A stretch of 64,000 bases of DNA from Caproicibacter fermentans (GTDB taxonomy: Bacteria; Bacillota; Clostridia; Oscillospirales; Acutalibacteraceae): NCBI RefSeq assembly GCF_009746625.1, contig NZ_VWXL01000069.1, positions 1 to 64,000 of the forward strand, in the 5' to 3' direction. Under the pieces are notes generated by a model, which was not told where the DNA came from, ran no database searches, and saw only the letters and a program-made list of their open reading frames with translations. Shown here piece by piece: positions 26,501 through 34,473 of this stretch. Numbering within the stretch: the stretch's first letter is position 1; the number at the start of each line of letters is the position of its first letter. The translations under genes and the position numbers were made by a program.

Positions 26501-28329
26501 TTTGCAATCCTCCCCCCTTTGAAAATCCCGTAGCCGAAGTGGTCGCACCGCAGGCAGCGCGAGGATTCCTGCATCGCCTCTTCCAGAGTCATACCGTATT
26601 CAATCGCGTCAAAATCAGACTTCCGTTCACAGGCGGCGCGGTCCGTCAGGTTCACTCTCCCGCACGGCGGCCGGTCGCTCAGGTTCGCCTGCGGGATTTC
26701 GACGTCCGCCGTGATCTCATGGTTAAAGCCCAGATAATTGTCGATGTTCGCGGCGGCGACCTTTCCGGCCGCGATCGCGCGGATGACCGTCGCGGGGCCG
26801 CTGGCGCAGTCTCCGCCCGCGAACAGGTTCGCGACGTTTTCAATTCTGGCGCTGTTTTTCACCTGTATGGCGCCGCGGCTGACCGGAACCCCGAATTCCG
26901 CAAACGGGCCGTATTCAATGCTCTGCCCGATGGCGACGACGATCAGGTCGCACGGGGAGCGCAGCTCGCCGACATCCGCGTTTCTCGGGGACGGCCTTCC
27001 CGCCGAATCGATTTTCCCGATGATCTGCGGCCTGAGCCACAGCGCGGAAACATTTCCGTTTTCGTCCGATTCAATGCGCGACGGCGCGTGAAGGCTCAGC
27101 ACCTCGCACCCCTCGCCCACGGCTCCCTCGACCTCCTCCGGCAGGGCGGTCATGTCCTTTTGCCTGCGGCGGTACACAATGCCGACGCGGGACGCGCCCA
27201 GCCGAACGGCGGAGCGGGCCACGTCCATTGCCACATTGCCGCCGCCGATCACCGCGACGCTCCGGCCGCTGAAATCCGGATTCTTTCCGTTTCCGATCTC
27301 CCGCAGCATTTCGACCGCCGAAACGACGCCTTCGCTTTCCTCGCCCGGAATCCCCAGCTTTTTGTCGGAGTGCGCGCCGATCGCGATATAAACCGCGTCG
27401 TATTCGCGCGTCAGGTCCGCAATCGGCAGGGCCCTGCCCACTTCCGCGCCGGTTTTCAGCTTAACGCCGGCCGAGAGAATGGCGTCGATATCCGCCTGAA
27501 GCTTTTCGCGCGGCAGGCGGTAGCTGGGAATCCCATATCGAAGCATCCCTCCCGGCAAGGGCTGCTTTTCATAAACCGTGACGCCGTGGCCCATCAGCGA
27601 AAGGTAGTACGCGGCGCTGAGTCCCCCCGGCCCCGCGCCGATGACGGCGACCCTTTTTCCGGTAGCCGGGGCCCTTTCGGGGACCGGAACGGTTCCGGCG
27701 TGGTCGGCCGCAAACCGCTTAAGCCCGCGGATGTTGACGGCGGCGTCGATCATGTTCCTGCGGCAGCGCGCTTCGCACGGATGCTCGCAGACGTATCCGC
27801 AGGAAGCCGGGAACGGATTGTCCTTCCGGATCAGGCGCACCGCGTCCGCATATCTTCCCGCCGCGACCAGAGCGATATAACCGGGAATATCCACCCCGGC
27901 GGGGCACAGCGCGACGCACGGCACCGGCTGGTTCAGGCTGCAGGTGCACCGTCCGTTCACAATGTGTTCCACATAGTCCCCGCGGAATCCGCGCACGCCG
28001 CGCAGAACCATTCCGGCCGCCTCCCAGCCGATCGCGCAGTCGGCGGTGCTGACAATCACGCGCGCCGTTTTTTCAATCAGGTCCAGCGTTTGCAGGGTGG
28101 CGCGGTGCTCCAGAACATCTTCCAGAAGCTTTTCCAGCTGCGCCAGCCCCACGCGGCAGGGCACGCACTTGCCGCAGGTCTGCGCCCTGCACAGCTTTAA
28201 AAAGGACGCCGCCAGATCGACCGGACAAAGTCCGGGCGGGCTTGCCGCGATCCGGCGCTCCAGGTCGCGGTAGAGCCCTTCCACCGTCGTCTGGGCTTTG
28301 TCCGGCGTTGCAACAACCAGTCTGCTCAA
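26494..28329 (-). CDS. NuoF-type Fe-S domain fused to GltD-like FAD oxidoreductase
   Basis: About 611 residues. Residues 1-130 resemble the C-terminal 4Fe-4S domain of NuoF/HydB (TCGKCVPCRVGLAQLEKLLED, STADCAIGWEAA) without its FMN/NADH domain. Then comes a GltD-type Fe-S region (CPAGVDIPGYIALVAAG, CGYVCEHPCEARCRR). Two dinucleotide folds follow (VAVIGAGPGGLSAAYYL for FAD; VAVIGGGNVAMDVARSAVRLG for NAD(P)), with LFAGGDCASGPATVIRAIAAGK near the C-terminus. TTG at 28329 has GGGAGGAG at ideal distance; ATG at 28344 is the alternative. It probably passes electrons from NAD(P)H to the hydrogenase. Confidence 0.92.
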   Translation of the reverse strand: MSRLVVATPDKAQTTVEGLYRDLERRIAASPPGLCPVDLAASFLKLCRAQTCGKCVPCRVGLAQLEKLLEDVLEHRATLQTLDLIEKTARVIVSTADCAIGWEAAGMVLRGVRGFRGDYVEHIVNGRCTCSLNQPVPCVALCPAGVDIPGYIALVAAGRYADAVRLIRKDNPFPASCGYVCEHPCEARCRRNMIDAAVNIRGLKRFAADHAGTVPVPERAPATGKRVAVIGAGPGGLSAAYYLSLMGHGVTVYEKQPLPGGMLRYGIPSYRLPREKLQADIDAILSAGVKLKTGAEVGRALPIADLTREYDAVYIAIGAHSDKKLGIPGEESEGVVSAVEMLREIGNGKNPDFSGRSVAVIGGGNVAMDVARSAVRLGASRVGIVYRRRQKDMTALPEEVEGAVGEGCEVLSLHAPSRIESDENGNVSALWLRPQIIGKIDSAGRPSPRNADVGELRSPCDLIVVAIGQSIEYGPFAEFGVPVSRGAIQVKNSARIENVANLFAGGDCASGPATVIRAIAAGKVAAANIDNYLGFNHEITADVEIPQANLSDRPPCGRVNLTDRAACERKSDFDAIEYGMTLEEAMQESSRCLRCDHFGYGIFKGGRIAKW

Positions 28330-28367
28330 AGTATCTCCTCCCATTTCCACCGTAAGTTTCCAGCATA

Positions 28368-28385
28368 TTGTTAAAATTATAACAA
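28368..28385 (-). promoter_or_regulatory. putative Rex operator over hydrogenase promoter
   Basis: TTGTTAA-AATT-ATAACAA matches the Rex consensus TTGTTAAnnnnTTAACAA at all but one half-site position. On the minus strand it contains a TATAAT -10 box (28376-28381), 39 bases before the hydrogenase-operon start. Rex represses NADH-oxidising fermentation genes when NADH/NAD+ is low, which fits the downstream genes. Confidence 0.78.
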
Positions 28386-28545
28386 TTAACTGCATACTTT
28401 ACTGCCGTTTGCAGTTTTCAGATCTATTATAAACGAAAACATCTTTCCTTGTAAAGAAATTTTATCTATCTGTTAAAAACTGCATCTTTAGATTCTTCCG
28501 CATAAAGATATGTCCGCACGTGATGATTTTAAAAACGGGACATGC

Positions 28546-28551
28546 TATAAT
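28546..28551 (+). promoter_or_regulatory. -10 box of aguA promoter
   Basis: TATAAT about 31 bases before the aguA start. The -35 region is not a clear match. Confidence 0.45.
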
Positions 28552-28581
28552 AAGATGAATTACGGCACAGGAGGACTGAGT

Positions 28582-29613
28582 ATGACCGAAACCGGAAGAA
28601 TGCCGGCGGAATGGGAGCCGCACGAAAGGACGCTGATTCAGTGGCCGGTGCGGAATTCTCTGATACACCCTGAAAATTATGAGGAGGTCTGCGCGGGTTA
28701 CGCGGAGGCGGCCCGCGCCGCCGCAGAATTTGAACCCGTTACGGTGATCGCGGAGGAAGAAACCGCGCCGCAGGCCCGTCTGCACTGCGGGGATAAAATT
28801 GAAATCTTCACCGCCGCGCACAGCGACGCATGGGTTCGCGACAGCGGCCCGACGGTCGTGCAGGAAGAAAGCGGAGCCCGGCTCGGCATCCGCTGGCGCT
28901 TTAACGCGTGGGGCGGAAAATACGCCCCGTATGAGCCGGACCATGAAGCGGCGAGCGCGGTTCTGGAGCATCTGGGAATTCCGCGTCTGGACGCGCCGAT
29001 CATTCTGGAAGGCGGTTCGATTCACACGGACGGACAGGGAACTCTGATGACCACCGAGCAGTGCCTGCTGAACCCGAACCGAAACCCGGACCGGACCCGG
29101 GCGGAAATTGAGGACATTCTGAAATCCTTGCTCGGCGTGACAACGATATTTTGGCTCAGGAGAGGGCTCGCGGGCGACGAAACGGACGGGCACGTGGACA
29201 ACGCCGCGTGCTTTGCCCGGCCCGGCGCGGTGCTTCTGCAGGTCTGCGAGGATCCGAAGGATCCCAATTACGAAATCACACAGGAAAACCGTCGGATCCT
29301 GCTGAGCGCGACGGACGCGCGGGGCCGCCGCCCGGAGCTGATCGAAATTCCTCAGCCGCCCGCGCGCCGGTACGGCGGAGTCCGGCTGACCCTGAGCTAT
29401 CTCAACTTTTATCTGGTCAACGGCGGTCTGATTCTCCCGGTCTTCGGCGGGGACGCCGCCGAAACCGACCGGTGTGCCGTTGAAATTCTGCAAAAAGCGT
29501 TTCCGGGCCGTAAGATTCGGACCGTCAACGGGATTCCGCTTGTGCGGGAGGGCGGAAACGTCCACTGCATTACCCAGCAGATTCCGCTGGCGCGCCGGGA
29601 ATTGGAGGAATGA
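28582..29613 (+). CDS. aguA: agmatine deiminase
   Basis: Hydrolyses agmatine to N-carbamoylputrescine and ammonia. 343 residues of the peptidyl-arginine-deiminase-like fold: MPAEWEPHERTLIQWP start, DAWVRDSGPT with substrate Asp, ILEGGSIHTDGQGTL, DETDGHVDNAACF with catalytic His, and the nucleophile Cys in EGGNVHCITQQIP near the C-terminus. GGAGG at 28569 decides the start. The stop overlaps aguB. Confidence 0.96.
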   Translation: MTETGRMPAEWEPHERTLIQWPVRNSLIHPENYEEVCAGYAEAARAAAEFEPVTVIAEEETAPQARLHCGDKIEIFTAAHSDAWVRDSGPTVVQEESGARLGIRWRFNAWGGKYAPYEPDHEAASAVLEHLGIPRLDAPIILEGGSIHTDGQGTLMTTEQCLLNPNRNPDRTRAEIEDILKSLLGVTTIFWLRRGLAGDETDGHVDNAACFARPGAVLLQVCEDPKDPNYEITQENRRILLSATDARGRRPELIEIPQPPARRYGGVRLTLSYLNFYLVNGGLILPVFGGDAAETDRCAVEILQKAFPGRKIRTVNGIPLVREGGNVHCITQQIPLARRELEE

Positions 29614-29618
29614 GCCTG

Positions 29619-30494
29619 ATGAGAAACGTGGTTGTCGCGGCAACGCAGATGAGCTGCTGCGATTCAACGGAAAAAAACCTGATGAAAGCAGACCGGATGC
29701 TCCGCGAGGCAGCCGGACGGGGCGCGCAGATCATCCTGTTGCAGGAGCTGTTTGAAACCCCCTATTTTTGCCAAATGGAAGACCCCGCCGTTTACGGCTG
29801 GGCCTGTGAAACGGAACAAAATCCCGCGGTGCGGCATTTTCGCGAAGTGGCAAAAGAGCTTGGCGTAGTAATTCCCGTTAGTTTTTACGAAAAGAAAAAC
29901 AACGCCCGGTATAATTCCATTGCAATCATCGACGCCGACGGCAGCCTGCTCGGTGTGTACCGGAAAAGCCATATTCCGGACGGCCCGGGGTATGAGGAAA
30001 AATTCTATTTCAGCCCCGGAGACACGGGCTTTCGGGTCTGGGAGACAAAGTTCGGAAAAATCGGCGTTGGCATCTGCTGGGACCAGTGGTTCCCGGAAGC
30101 GGCCCGCTGCATGGCTCTGCTCGGCGCGGAGCTGCTGTTTTACCCGACCGCGATCGGTTCGGAGCCGGAGGCCCCGGAGGTTGATTCCATGCAGCACTGG
30201 CAGCGCTGTATGGTCGGCCACGCCGCCTGCAATCTGGTTCCCGTGATCGCCTCAAACCGAGTCGGCGGCGAAAAGGCCGGCTCTTCCTCCATCGAGTTTT
30301 ACGGTTCCTCCTTCATCGCGGGGCCTACGGGGGAAATTCTGGCGCAGGCCGGGCGAACGGAGGAAACCGTGCTGACCGCGGCGTTCGACCTGGACGCGCT
30401 CGAGGCGCAGCGCGCCGAATGGGGCGTGTTCCGCGACCGCAGGCCGGAGCTTTACCGTCCGCTGCTGACGCTGGACGGCATCACCGAAAAATAA
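29619..30494 (+). CDS. aguB: N-carbamoylputrescine amidase
   Basis: Nitrilase-superfamily enzyme converting N-carbamoylputrescine to putrescine, CO2 and ammonia. The catalytic triad is visible: Glu in LLQELFETPYFCQ, Lys in YRKSHIPDGPGY, Cys in GVGICWDQWFPEAAR. 291 residues, normal size. ATG at 29619 is preferred because GGAGG at 29604 is well spaced; ATG 29610 overlaps the aguA stop and is too close. The pair gives the two-step agmatine-to-putrescine route. Confidence 0.95.
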   Translation: MRNVVVAATQMSCCDSTEKNLMKADRMLREAAGRGAQIILLQELFETPYFCQMEDPAVYGWACETEQNPAVRHFREVAKELGVVIPVSFYEKKNNARYNSIAIIDADGSLLGVYRKSHIPDGPGYEEKFYFSPGDTGFRVWETKFGKIGVGICWDQWFPEAARCMALLGAELLFYPTAIGSEPEAPEVDSMQHWQRCMVGHAACNLVPVIASNRVGGEKAGSSSIEFYGSSFIAGPTGEILAQAGRTEETVLTAAFDLDALEAQRAEWGVFRDRRPELYRPLLTLDGITEK

Positions 30495-30497
30495 GCC

Positions 30498-30531
30498 GAG
30501 GGGGCATGGCCGAAAGCCATGTCCCCTCAGT
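30498..30531. terminator. convergent terminator after aguB
   Basis: GAGGGG-G-CATGGC and GCCATG-T-CCCCTC pair around CGAAA, followed by TTTATTT on the plus strand, between converging aguB and the IclR gene. Confidence 0.82.
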
Positions 30532-31326
30532 TTATTTGGAATAACCGAGAATTCCGGAAATTTCCTCCGCGGCCGCACGGATGATCGGCGCGGTCTTTTC
30601 AACGAATTTGTCGTCGATATGGAACACGGTGCCCGTCACGGAAAGGCCCGCGGCGATTTTCCCCGTAAAATCACGGACGGGGAACGCGACGCAGCGCGCG
30701 CCGATTTCGCATTCCTCGTTGTCGAACGCGTACCCGCGCCGGCGGATCGCTTCCAGCTCCGTGAAAATCGCCTCCGGCTCCGTCATCGTATTCCGGGTAA
30801 AGCGTTCCAGTGTTTCTTCGCGGAAAAAAACAGCCAGCTCTTCCCGCGAGCGGTTTAAAAGGAACAGCTTTCCGACTCCGGTGCAGTGCAGCGGCGAACT
30901 GCTGCCGATCCGCTGAAGGGAGCGGACGAGCTGATCCGGCCCGTCGACTACTTCGACGTAAACCGCGCGGTTTTCCTGTTCCACCGCAAGGCAGACGGAT
31001 TCCCCGCACCGTACCGACAGCTCTTTCATCACCGGCCTTGCGATTCTGTTGAGCGGGTTCGCGTCGCGGATCTGCCCGGCCAGGCGGCAAAGCTGAAACG
31101 TGAGAAAATATTTCTGCGTTTCCGGGTCCTGCCGGACATAGCCCAGCTTCATCAGCGTGCGCAGAAACCGAATCGCCGTGCTGGGCGGGCAGCCGGTCAG
31201 CTCCGCCAGCCGCCTCAGCTGGACGGGCTCCCGGCAGGACGCCATCGCTTCCAGAATTCGAAACGCTTTTTCCACCGACTGGTTTTTTTTGAGCGGATCG
31301 CTCCGCTCCGGGATTTCTTCTCTCAT
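30532..31326 (-). CDS. IclR family transcriptional regulator
   Basis: 264 residues: an N-terminal winged helix (LRRLAELTGCPPSTAIRFLRTLMKLGYVRQD, residues 28-60) and a C-terminal IclR effector domain (SPLHCTGVGKLFL, GYAFDNEECEIGARCVAFPVRDFTGKIAAGLSVTG). The start overlaps the dehydrogenase stop (ATGA). It lies in an operon with a 2-hydroxyacid dehydrogenase and a DapA-family aldolase, probably a sugar-acid or keto-acid catabolic unit that it regulates. The ligand is unknown. Confidence 0.93.
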   Translation of the reverse strand: MREEIPERSDPLKKNQSVEKAFRILEAMASCREPVQLRRLAELTGCPPSTAIRFLRTLMKLGYVRQDPETQKYFLTFQLCRLAGQIRDANPLNRIARPVMKELSVRCGESVCLAVEQENRAVYVEVVDGPDQLVRSLQRIGSSSPLHCTGVGKLFLLNRSREELAVFFREETLERFTRNTMTEPEAIFTELEAIRRRGYAFDNEECEIGARCVAFPVRDFTGKIAAGLSVTGTVFHIDDKFVEKTAPIIRAAAEEISGILGYSK

Positions 31327-32282
31327 CCGATTTTGCAGACGTTTTCCGGCGAGCCGGAGAGGTAAGCCGCCACGTTCGCAAATTCGATTTTCGCGCGCCG
31401 CAGCATCGATTCCTCCGAAGCAAACGCGACGTGTGGCGTGAGAAGAATATTTTTCGCGTGCAGCAGCGGGTATTCCTCCGGGATCGGCGGCTCCATGTCG
31501 AAAACATCGACGCCCGCACCCGCGATTTTACCGCTGTTCAGCGCGTCCGCAAGCGCCTGATTGTCAACGATCGCGCCGCGCGCGCAGTTAAGGAAAATCG
31601 AGCCCGGTTTCATCGCGTCGAACTGCTTTTTGCCGAAGGTTTTTCTGGTTTCCGCCGTCAAAGGAAGGTGCAGCGAAACGATATCGCTTTTTTGCAGCAG
31701 CTCTTCCAGCCCGGCGAACCGGATTCCCGCGGCCTTTGCTTCTTCCGACTCATGCCGCGCGCAGCCGAGCACCGTTGCCCCGAACGCTTTGAAAAGCTGC
31801 GCCGTGCGCACGCCGATGCGTCCGGTGCCGACAATGCCGACCGTGCGTCCGCAAATTTCGCGGCCGGTCAGGCCCGCCGCCGTCTTTCCGGTTCTGGTCG
31901 CCTCGTCCGCGGGGAGAATGTGGCGCAGCACCCCGATCGCGAGTCCCACCGCCAGCTCCGCCACGGTTTCATTCGAATACCCGGCGCAGTTGCAGACGGT
32001 CACGCCTTTTTTTCGGCAGGCCGCAAGACCCACATGGTCGATTCCCGTGAACGCGACCGCGAGCATTTTCAGCTTTTCGGCGGCCTCCACCACTTCATCC
32101 GGATAGGGGTTGTTCGCGATCATGACGACGTCGGAATCTTTGGAACGCTCCGCCAGTTCCTTTTTGTCGGTTGTTTTGGTGTCGTAATAAACAAACTCAT
32201 GCCCCGCCTTTGTCAGCTCCGCCGACAGTTCGCGGACCACGCTTTCCGGCACGCCCAGGGGTTCCAACAGACTGATTTTCAT
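31323..32282 (-). CDS. D-2-hydroxyacid dehydrogenase family protein
   Basis: 319 residues, NAD-dependent. The nucleotide site is GRTVGIVGTGRIGVRTAQLFKAFGATVLG. Catalytic Arg lies in LNCARGAIVDNQAL, Glu in DVFDMEPPIPEEYPL, and His in LTPHVAFASEES. VNC-type blocks (CAGYSNETVAELAVGL) resemble phosphoglycerate/hydroxypyruvate dehydrogenases, but the substrate is open. ATG 32282 follows GGAAGAG. Middle gene of the three-gene minus operon. Confidence 0.92.
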   Translation of the reverse strand: MKISLLEPLGVPESVVRELSAELTKAGHEFVYYDTKTTDKKELAERSKDSDVVMIANNPYPDEVVEAAEKLKMLAVAFTGIDHVGLAACRKKGVTVCNCAGYSNETVAELAVGLAIGVLRHILPADEATRTGKTAAGLTGREICGRTVGIVGTGRIGVRTAQLFKAFGATVLGCARHESEEAKAAGIRFAGLEELLQKSDIVSLHLPLTAETRKTFGKKQFDAMKPGSIFLNCARGAIVDNQALADALNSGKIAGAGVDVFDMEPPIPEEYPLLHAKNILLTPHVAFASEESMLRRAKIEFANVAAYLSGSPENVCKIG

Positions 32283-32360
32283 CAATATCTCTTCCTTCTT
32301 TTCATATTTGATTCAGGCCGTGTTTTTTCTACGGCCGGTACTTGACGGACTCCGCTGTAA

Positions 32361-33257
32361 TCAAACCAGTCCGGAGCTTTTCAAGATTTGTTCCAGCCGG
32401 TCTTTTTTCTCCTGCGTAAGAGGGAGCAGCGGTTTGCGCGGGCACCCTCCCTTGTAACCGACAAGGTCGCAGGCATATTTTAAACCCGGAACGCCAAACG
32501 CTCCGGTCACCGCCGCATTAACGGGGAACATTTTTTTGTTCAGCTCCAAAGCCTCCTGATATTTGCCCGCGTCGAAGAGGGTTTGAATTTCGGCGCATTC
32601 CCGCGGCGCGCAGTTACACAGCGCCATAACGCCGCCGCGGATTCCGAGCGCCAGCGCGGGATACCAGACCGAGGCCGTGCCGACCAGCAAATTGAACTCG
32701 CTGTCCAATCCCTCCGTCATCAGCGCGGTCATACGCCCGATATCGCCGGAGCTGTCCTTCATCCCGATGATGTTCGGGTGCCGGCTCAGGCGCGAGACCA
32801 CCGACGGAGTCAAATTAATATGCGTAAATTTCGGCACATTATAAAGCAGAACAGGAATCTTGCTGCGGTCCGCGACTTCCGTAAAAAAAGCGTACTGGGC
32901 ATCGTCGCCCATCGCCGCACCGTAAAAACCGGGCGTCAGTACCAAAGCCGCGTCCGCCCCCGCGTCCGCCGCCAGATTTGTCAGCCTGACGGTCGCTTCC
33001 GTCGATTCCAGCCCCGTGCCGACCATCAGAAGTTTGTCCTGCGCTTTGTGCTGCTTTGCAAGCCGCACCAGCCCCAGCTTTTCCTCCTCCGTCAAATAAG
33101 GCGTTTCACTGTTGGATCCCAGAATCAGGTAGCCCGCAAGGCCCGTCCGGTTCCATTTTTCAAGATTTGCGGCAAACGAATCGTAATCCACGCTTTCATC
33201 CTCGTGAAAGGGCGTAATGACGGGCGGAAACACTCCGGTAATTTCAAAATAAGCCAT
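32361..33257 (-). CDS. dihydrodipicolinate synthase / N-acetylneuraminate lyase family aldolase
   Basis: 298-residue class I aldolase. Schiff-base Lys is in HPNIIGMKDSSGD, Tyr in LLYNVPKFTHINLTP, and the substrate loop reads LGSNSETPYLTEEEK where true DapA has GTTGE. That difference and the neighbours argue for a catabolic keto-acid aldolase rather than lysine synthesis. ATG at 33257 follows GGGAG. First gene of the operon, behind a strong promoter. Confidence 0.92.
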   Translation of the reverse strand: MAYFEITGVFPPVITPFHEDESVDYDSFAANLEKWNRTGLAGYLILGSNSETPYLTEEEKLGLVRLAKQHKAQDKLLMVGTGLESTEATVRLTNLAADAGADAALVLTPGFYGAAMGDDAQYAFFTEVADRSKIPVLLYNVPKFTHINLTPSVVSRLSRHPNIIGMKDSSGDIGRMTALMTEGLDSEFNLLVGTASVWYPALALGIRGGVMALCNCAPRECAEIQTLFDAGKYQEALELNKKMFPVNAAVTGAFGVPGLKYACDLVGYKGGCPRKPLLPLTQEKKDRLEQILKSSGLV

Positions 33258-33309
33258 TTGGACTCCCTTCAATTTCACTAAGTAAAACCTATTTTTATTA
33301 ACTGCAATC

Positions 33310-33338
33310 ATCATAGCATTGAAACAACGATCTGTCAA
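33310..33338 (-). promoter_or_regulatory. promoter of aldolase operon
   Basis: On the minus strand TTGACA (33338-33333), 17-base spacer, TATGAT (33315-33310), 53 bases upstream of the aldolase start. Confidence 0.8.
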
Positions 33339-33406
33339 TCATCTCCTGTTTTCCGACGCATATTTGCCAGGATTCGCCATAGAATAAACATGAGGTGATG
33401 AGAAAA

Positions 33407-33580
33407 ATGGATTACTCCGGATATCGTGAATTCCCGTTTCCATCCAGATTAAGCGAGGAGGAAGAAAAATTAAGGACCTATTTTCTTTCCCTTCCTGACA
33501 ACGAACAGCTTCGTCTGCTGAACGGCAGCCGGTCGTATGAGGAGTTTCGCGGCCGGGTCGAGGAGAGAATGACGGCCTAG
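33407..33580 (+). CDS. small acidic/charged protein of unknown function
   Basis: 57 residues (YSGYREFPFPSRLSEEEEKL...NGSRSYEEFRGRVEERM), highly charged and without membrane segments. GAGGTG lies 8 bases before the ATG. I do not recognise the family. Real-gene status rests on the ribosome site and amino-acid composition. Confidence 0.55.
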   Translation: MDYSGYREFPFPSRLSEEEEKLRTYFLSLPDNEQLRLLNGSRSYEEFRGRVEERMTA

Positions 33581-33683
33581 ATTTTTTTCTGTTTTTTCAT
33601 GGTTCCTTCACGGCTCGTCCATATTTTACCGGTAAACTTTCAATCGTGCCGGCAGAAGCCTTGTTTACAGAAGAATTCTCGCT

Positions 33684-33708
33684 GACCGCCCTTTCAGAGG
33701 GCGGTTTT
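33684..33708 (+). terminator. hairpin with T-run
   Basis: ACCGCCCT-TTC-AGAGGGCGGTTTT forms a short strong terminator between the 57-residue gene and the next tiny reading frame. Confidence 0.7.
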
Positions 33709-33732
33709 CCATGGATGAAAAGGAGAAGGCCC

Positions 33733-33819
33733 ATGAGTATTCTTTTCTTGCTGATTTTAATTGGAATCGGCGTATTGATTACGGGTATGGTCTGGAACAT
33801 CGGCGGTTCCCGGCAGTAA
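33733..33819 (+). CDS. 28-residue hydrophobic membrane peptide
   Basis: MSILFLLILIGIGVLITGMV then a short polar end (WNIGGSRQ). AAGGAGAAGG lies about 8 bases before the ATG. It is a single predicted membrane helix. Such micro-proteins can be type I toxin-like or regulatory, but nothing here shows which. The preceding hairpin may be its own leader. Confidence 0.45.
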   Translation: MSILFLLILIGIGVLITGMVWNIGGSRQ

Positions 33820-33853
33820 CGCCGGGCTGCCCCGCTGCTGATAGAATAAAAGA

Positions 33854-33883
33854 GGCCCGCCGGATTCGATCCCCGGCGGGCCC
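33854..33883 (-). terminator. terminator of lysis cassette
   Basis: GGCCCGCCGG...CCGGCGGGCC; on the minus strand it is followed by CTCTTTTATT. It closes the holin/endolysin genes. Confidence 0.78.
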
Positions 33884-33903
33884 GCTTCGATATAGAAATT
33901 TTT

Positions 33904-34146
33904 CTAGTTGGTTTTGTCCTCTGAATTTCCGGTTCGTCTCCCGCCGCTGTCCTGAGGCGCGCCGGCCGCGGCGGCGTCAACCATTCCCTCGCCAACAATA
34001 TAGGCGACGACCGAGCCGAGCGCCATGATAACCCCTGTAATCTGCGAGGTATCCGTCCCCGGGCTGAGCAGCGCGATGACGCCGACCGCCAGGCCCGCGA
34101 CGGCAACCCAGAATTTTCTGGAGGACAGCTTTGCCTTCCAATCCAT
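33904..34146 (-). CDS. phage-type holin
   Basis: 80 residues: WKAKLSSRKFWVAVAGLAVGV, two hydrophobic segments (about 11-30 and 37-55) and a charged Gly/Asp-rich C-terminus. This resembles small phage holins that form the pore releasing endolysin. AAAGAGGG lies upstream. It sits downstream of an XhlA-like gene and a GH25 lysozyme, the usual lysis gene set. Confidence 0.8.
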   Translation of the reverse strand: MDWKAKLSSRKFWVAVAGLAVGVIALLSPGTDTSQITGVIMALGSVVAYIVGEGMVDAAAAGAPQDSGGRRTGNSEDKTN

Positions 34147-34182
34147 TGAAAAACCCTCTTTCCGCCGGAATCATCCGGCTTT

Positions 34183-34470
34183 TCATTTATGCAGCTCCTC
34201 CCGCAGTTCATCTATGCGGAAGTGAGCCTGTTTGGTTGACTGCTCCAAAACGACGACCCGTTCGACAATCGCCTCGATTCTGGCGCTGTTGGCCGCCTCC
34301 TGCTTTGTGATGCCTTCCAGTTTACTGTTGACCTGGCGAAGCACCTCCGCTGTTTTTCCGTCCTCACGGGCTTCCGATTTCATTCCCCGCAGCAGCGTAA
34401 CCAGCAGCGCGAGAAAAGCAACCGAAGCGCTGATCAGGGCGATCCAGTTCTGCACCGACAAAGTCATCAC
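34183..34470 (-). CDS. XhlA-like membrane/coiled-coil lysis protein
   Basis: 95 residues: an N-terminal TM (WIALISASVAFLALLVTLLRG), then a long coiled coil with heptads (EVLRQVNSKLEGITKQEAANSARIEAI...). This is the architecture of haemolysin XhlA-like phage proteins that assist holins, though usual XhlA has the TM at the C-terminus, so it may be a different spanin-like protein. It starts 3 bases after the endolysin stop. Confidence 0.7.
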   Translation of the reverse strand: MMTLSVQNWIALISASVAFLALLVTLLRGMKSEAREDGKTAEVLRQVNSKLEGITKQEAANSARIEAIVERVVVLEQSTKQAHFRIDELREELHK

Positions 34471-34473
34471 ACC

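Noticed and set aside
26539-28200. 553-codon plus-strand frame antisense to the hydrogenase flavoprotein
   Set aside because: Low-complexity Arg/His-rich translation opposite a clear gene.
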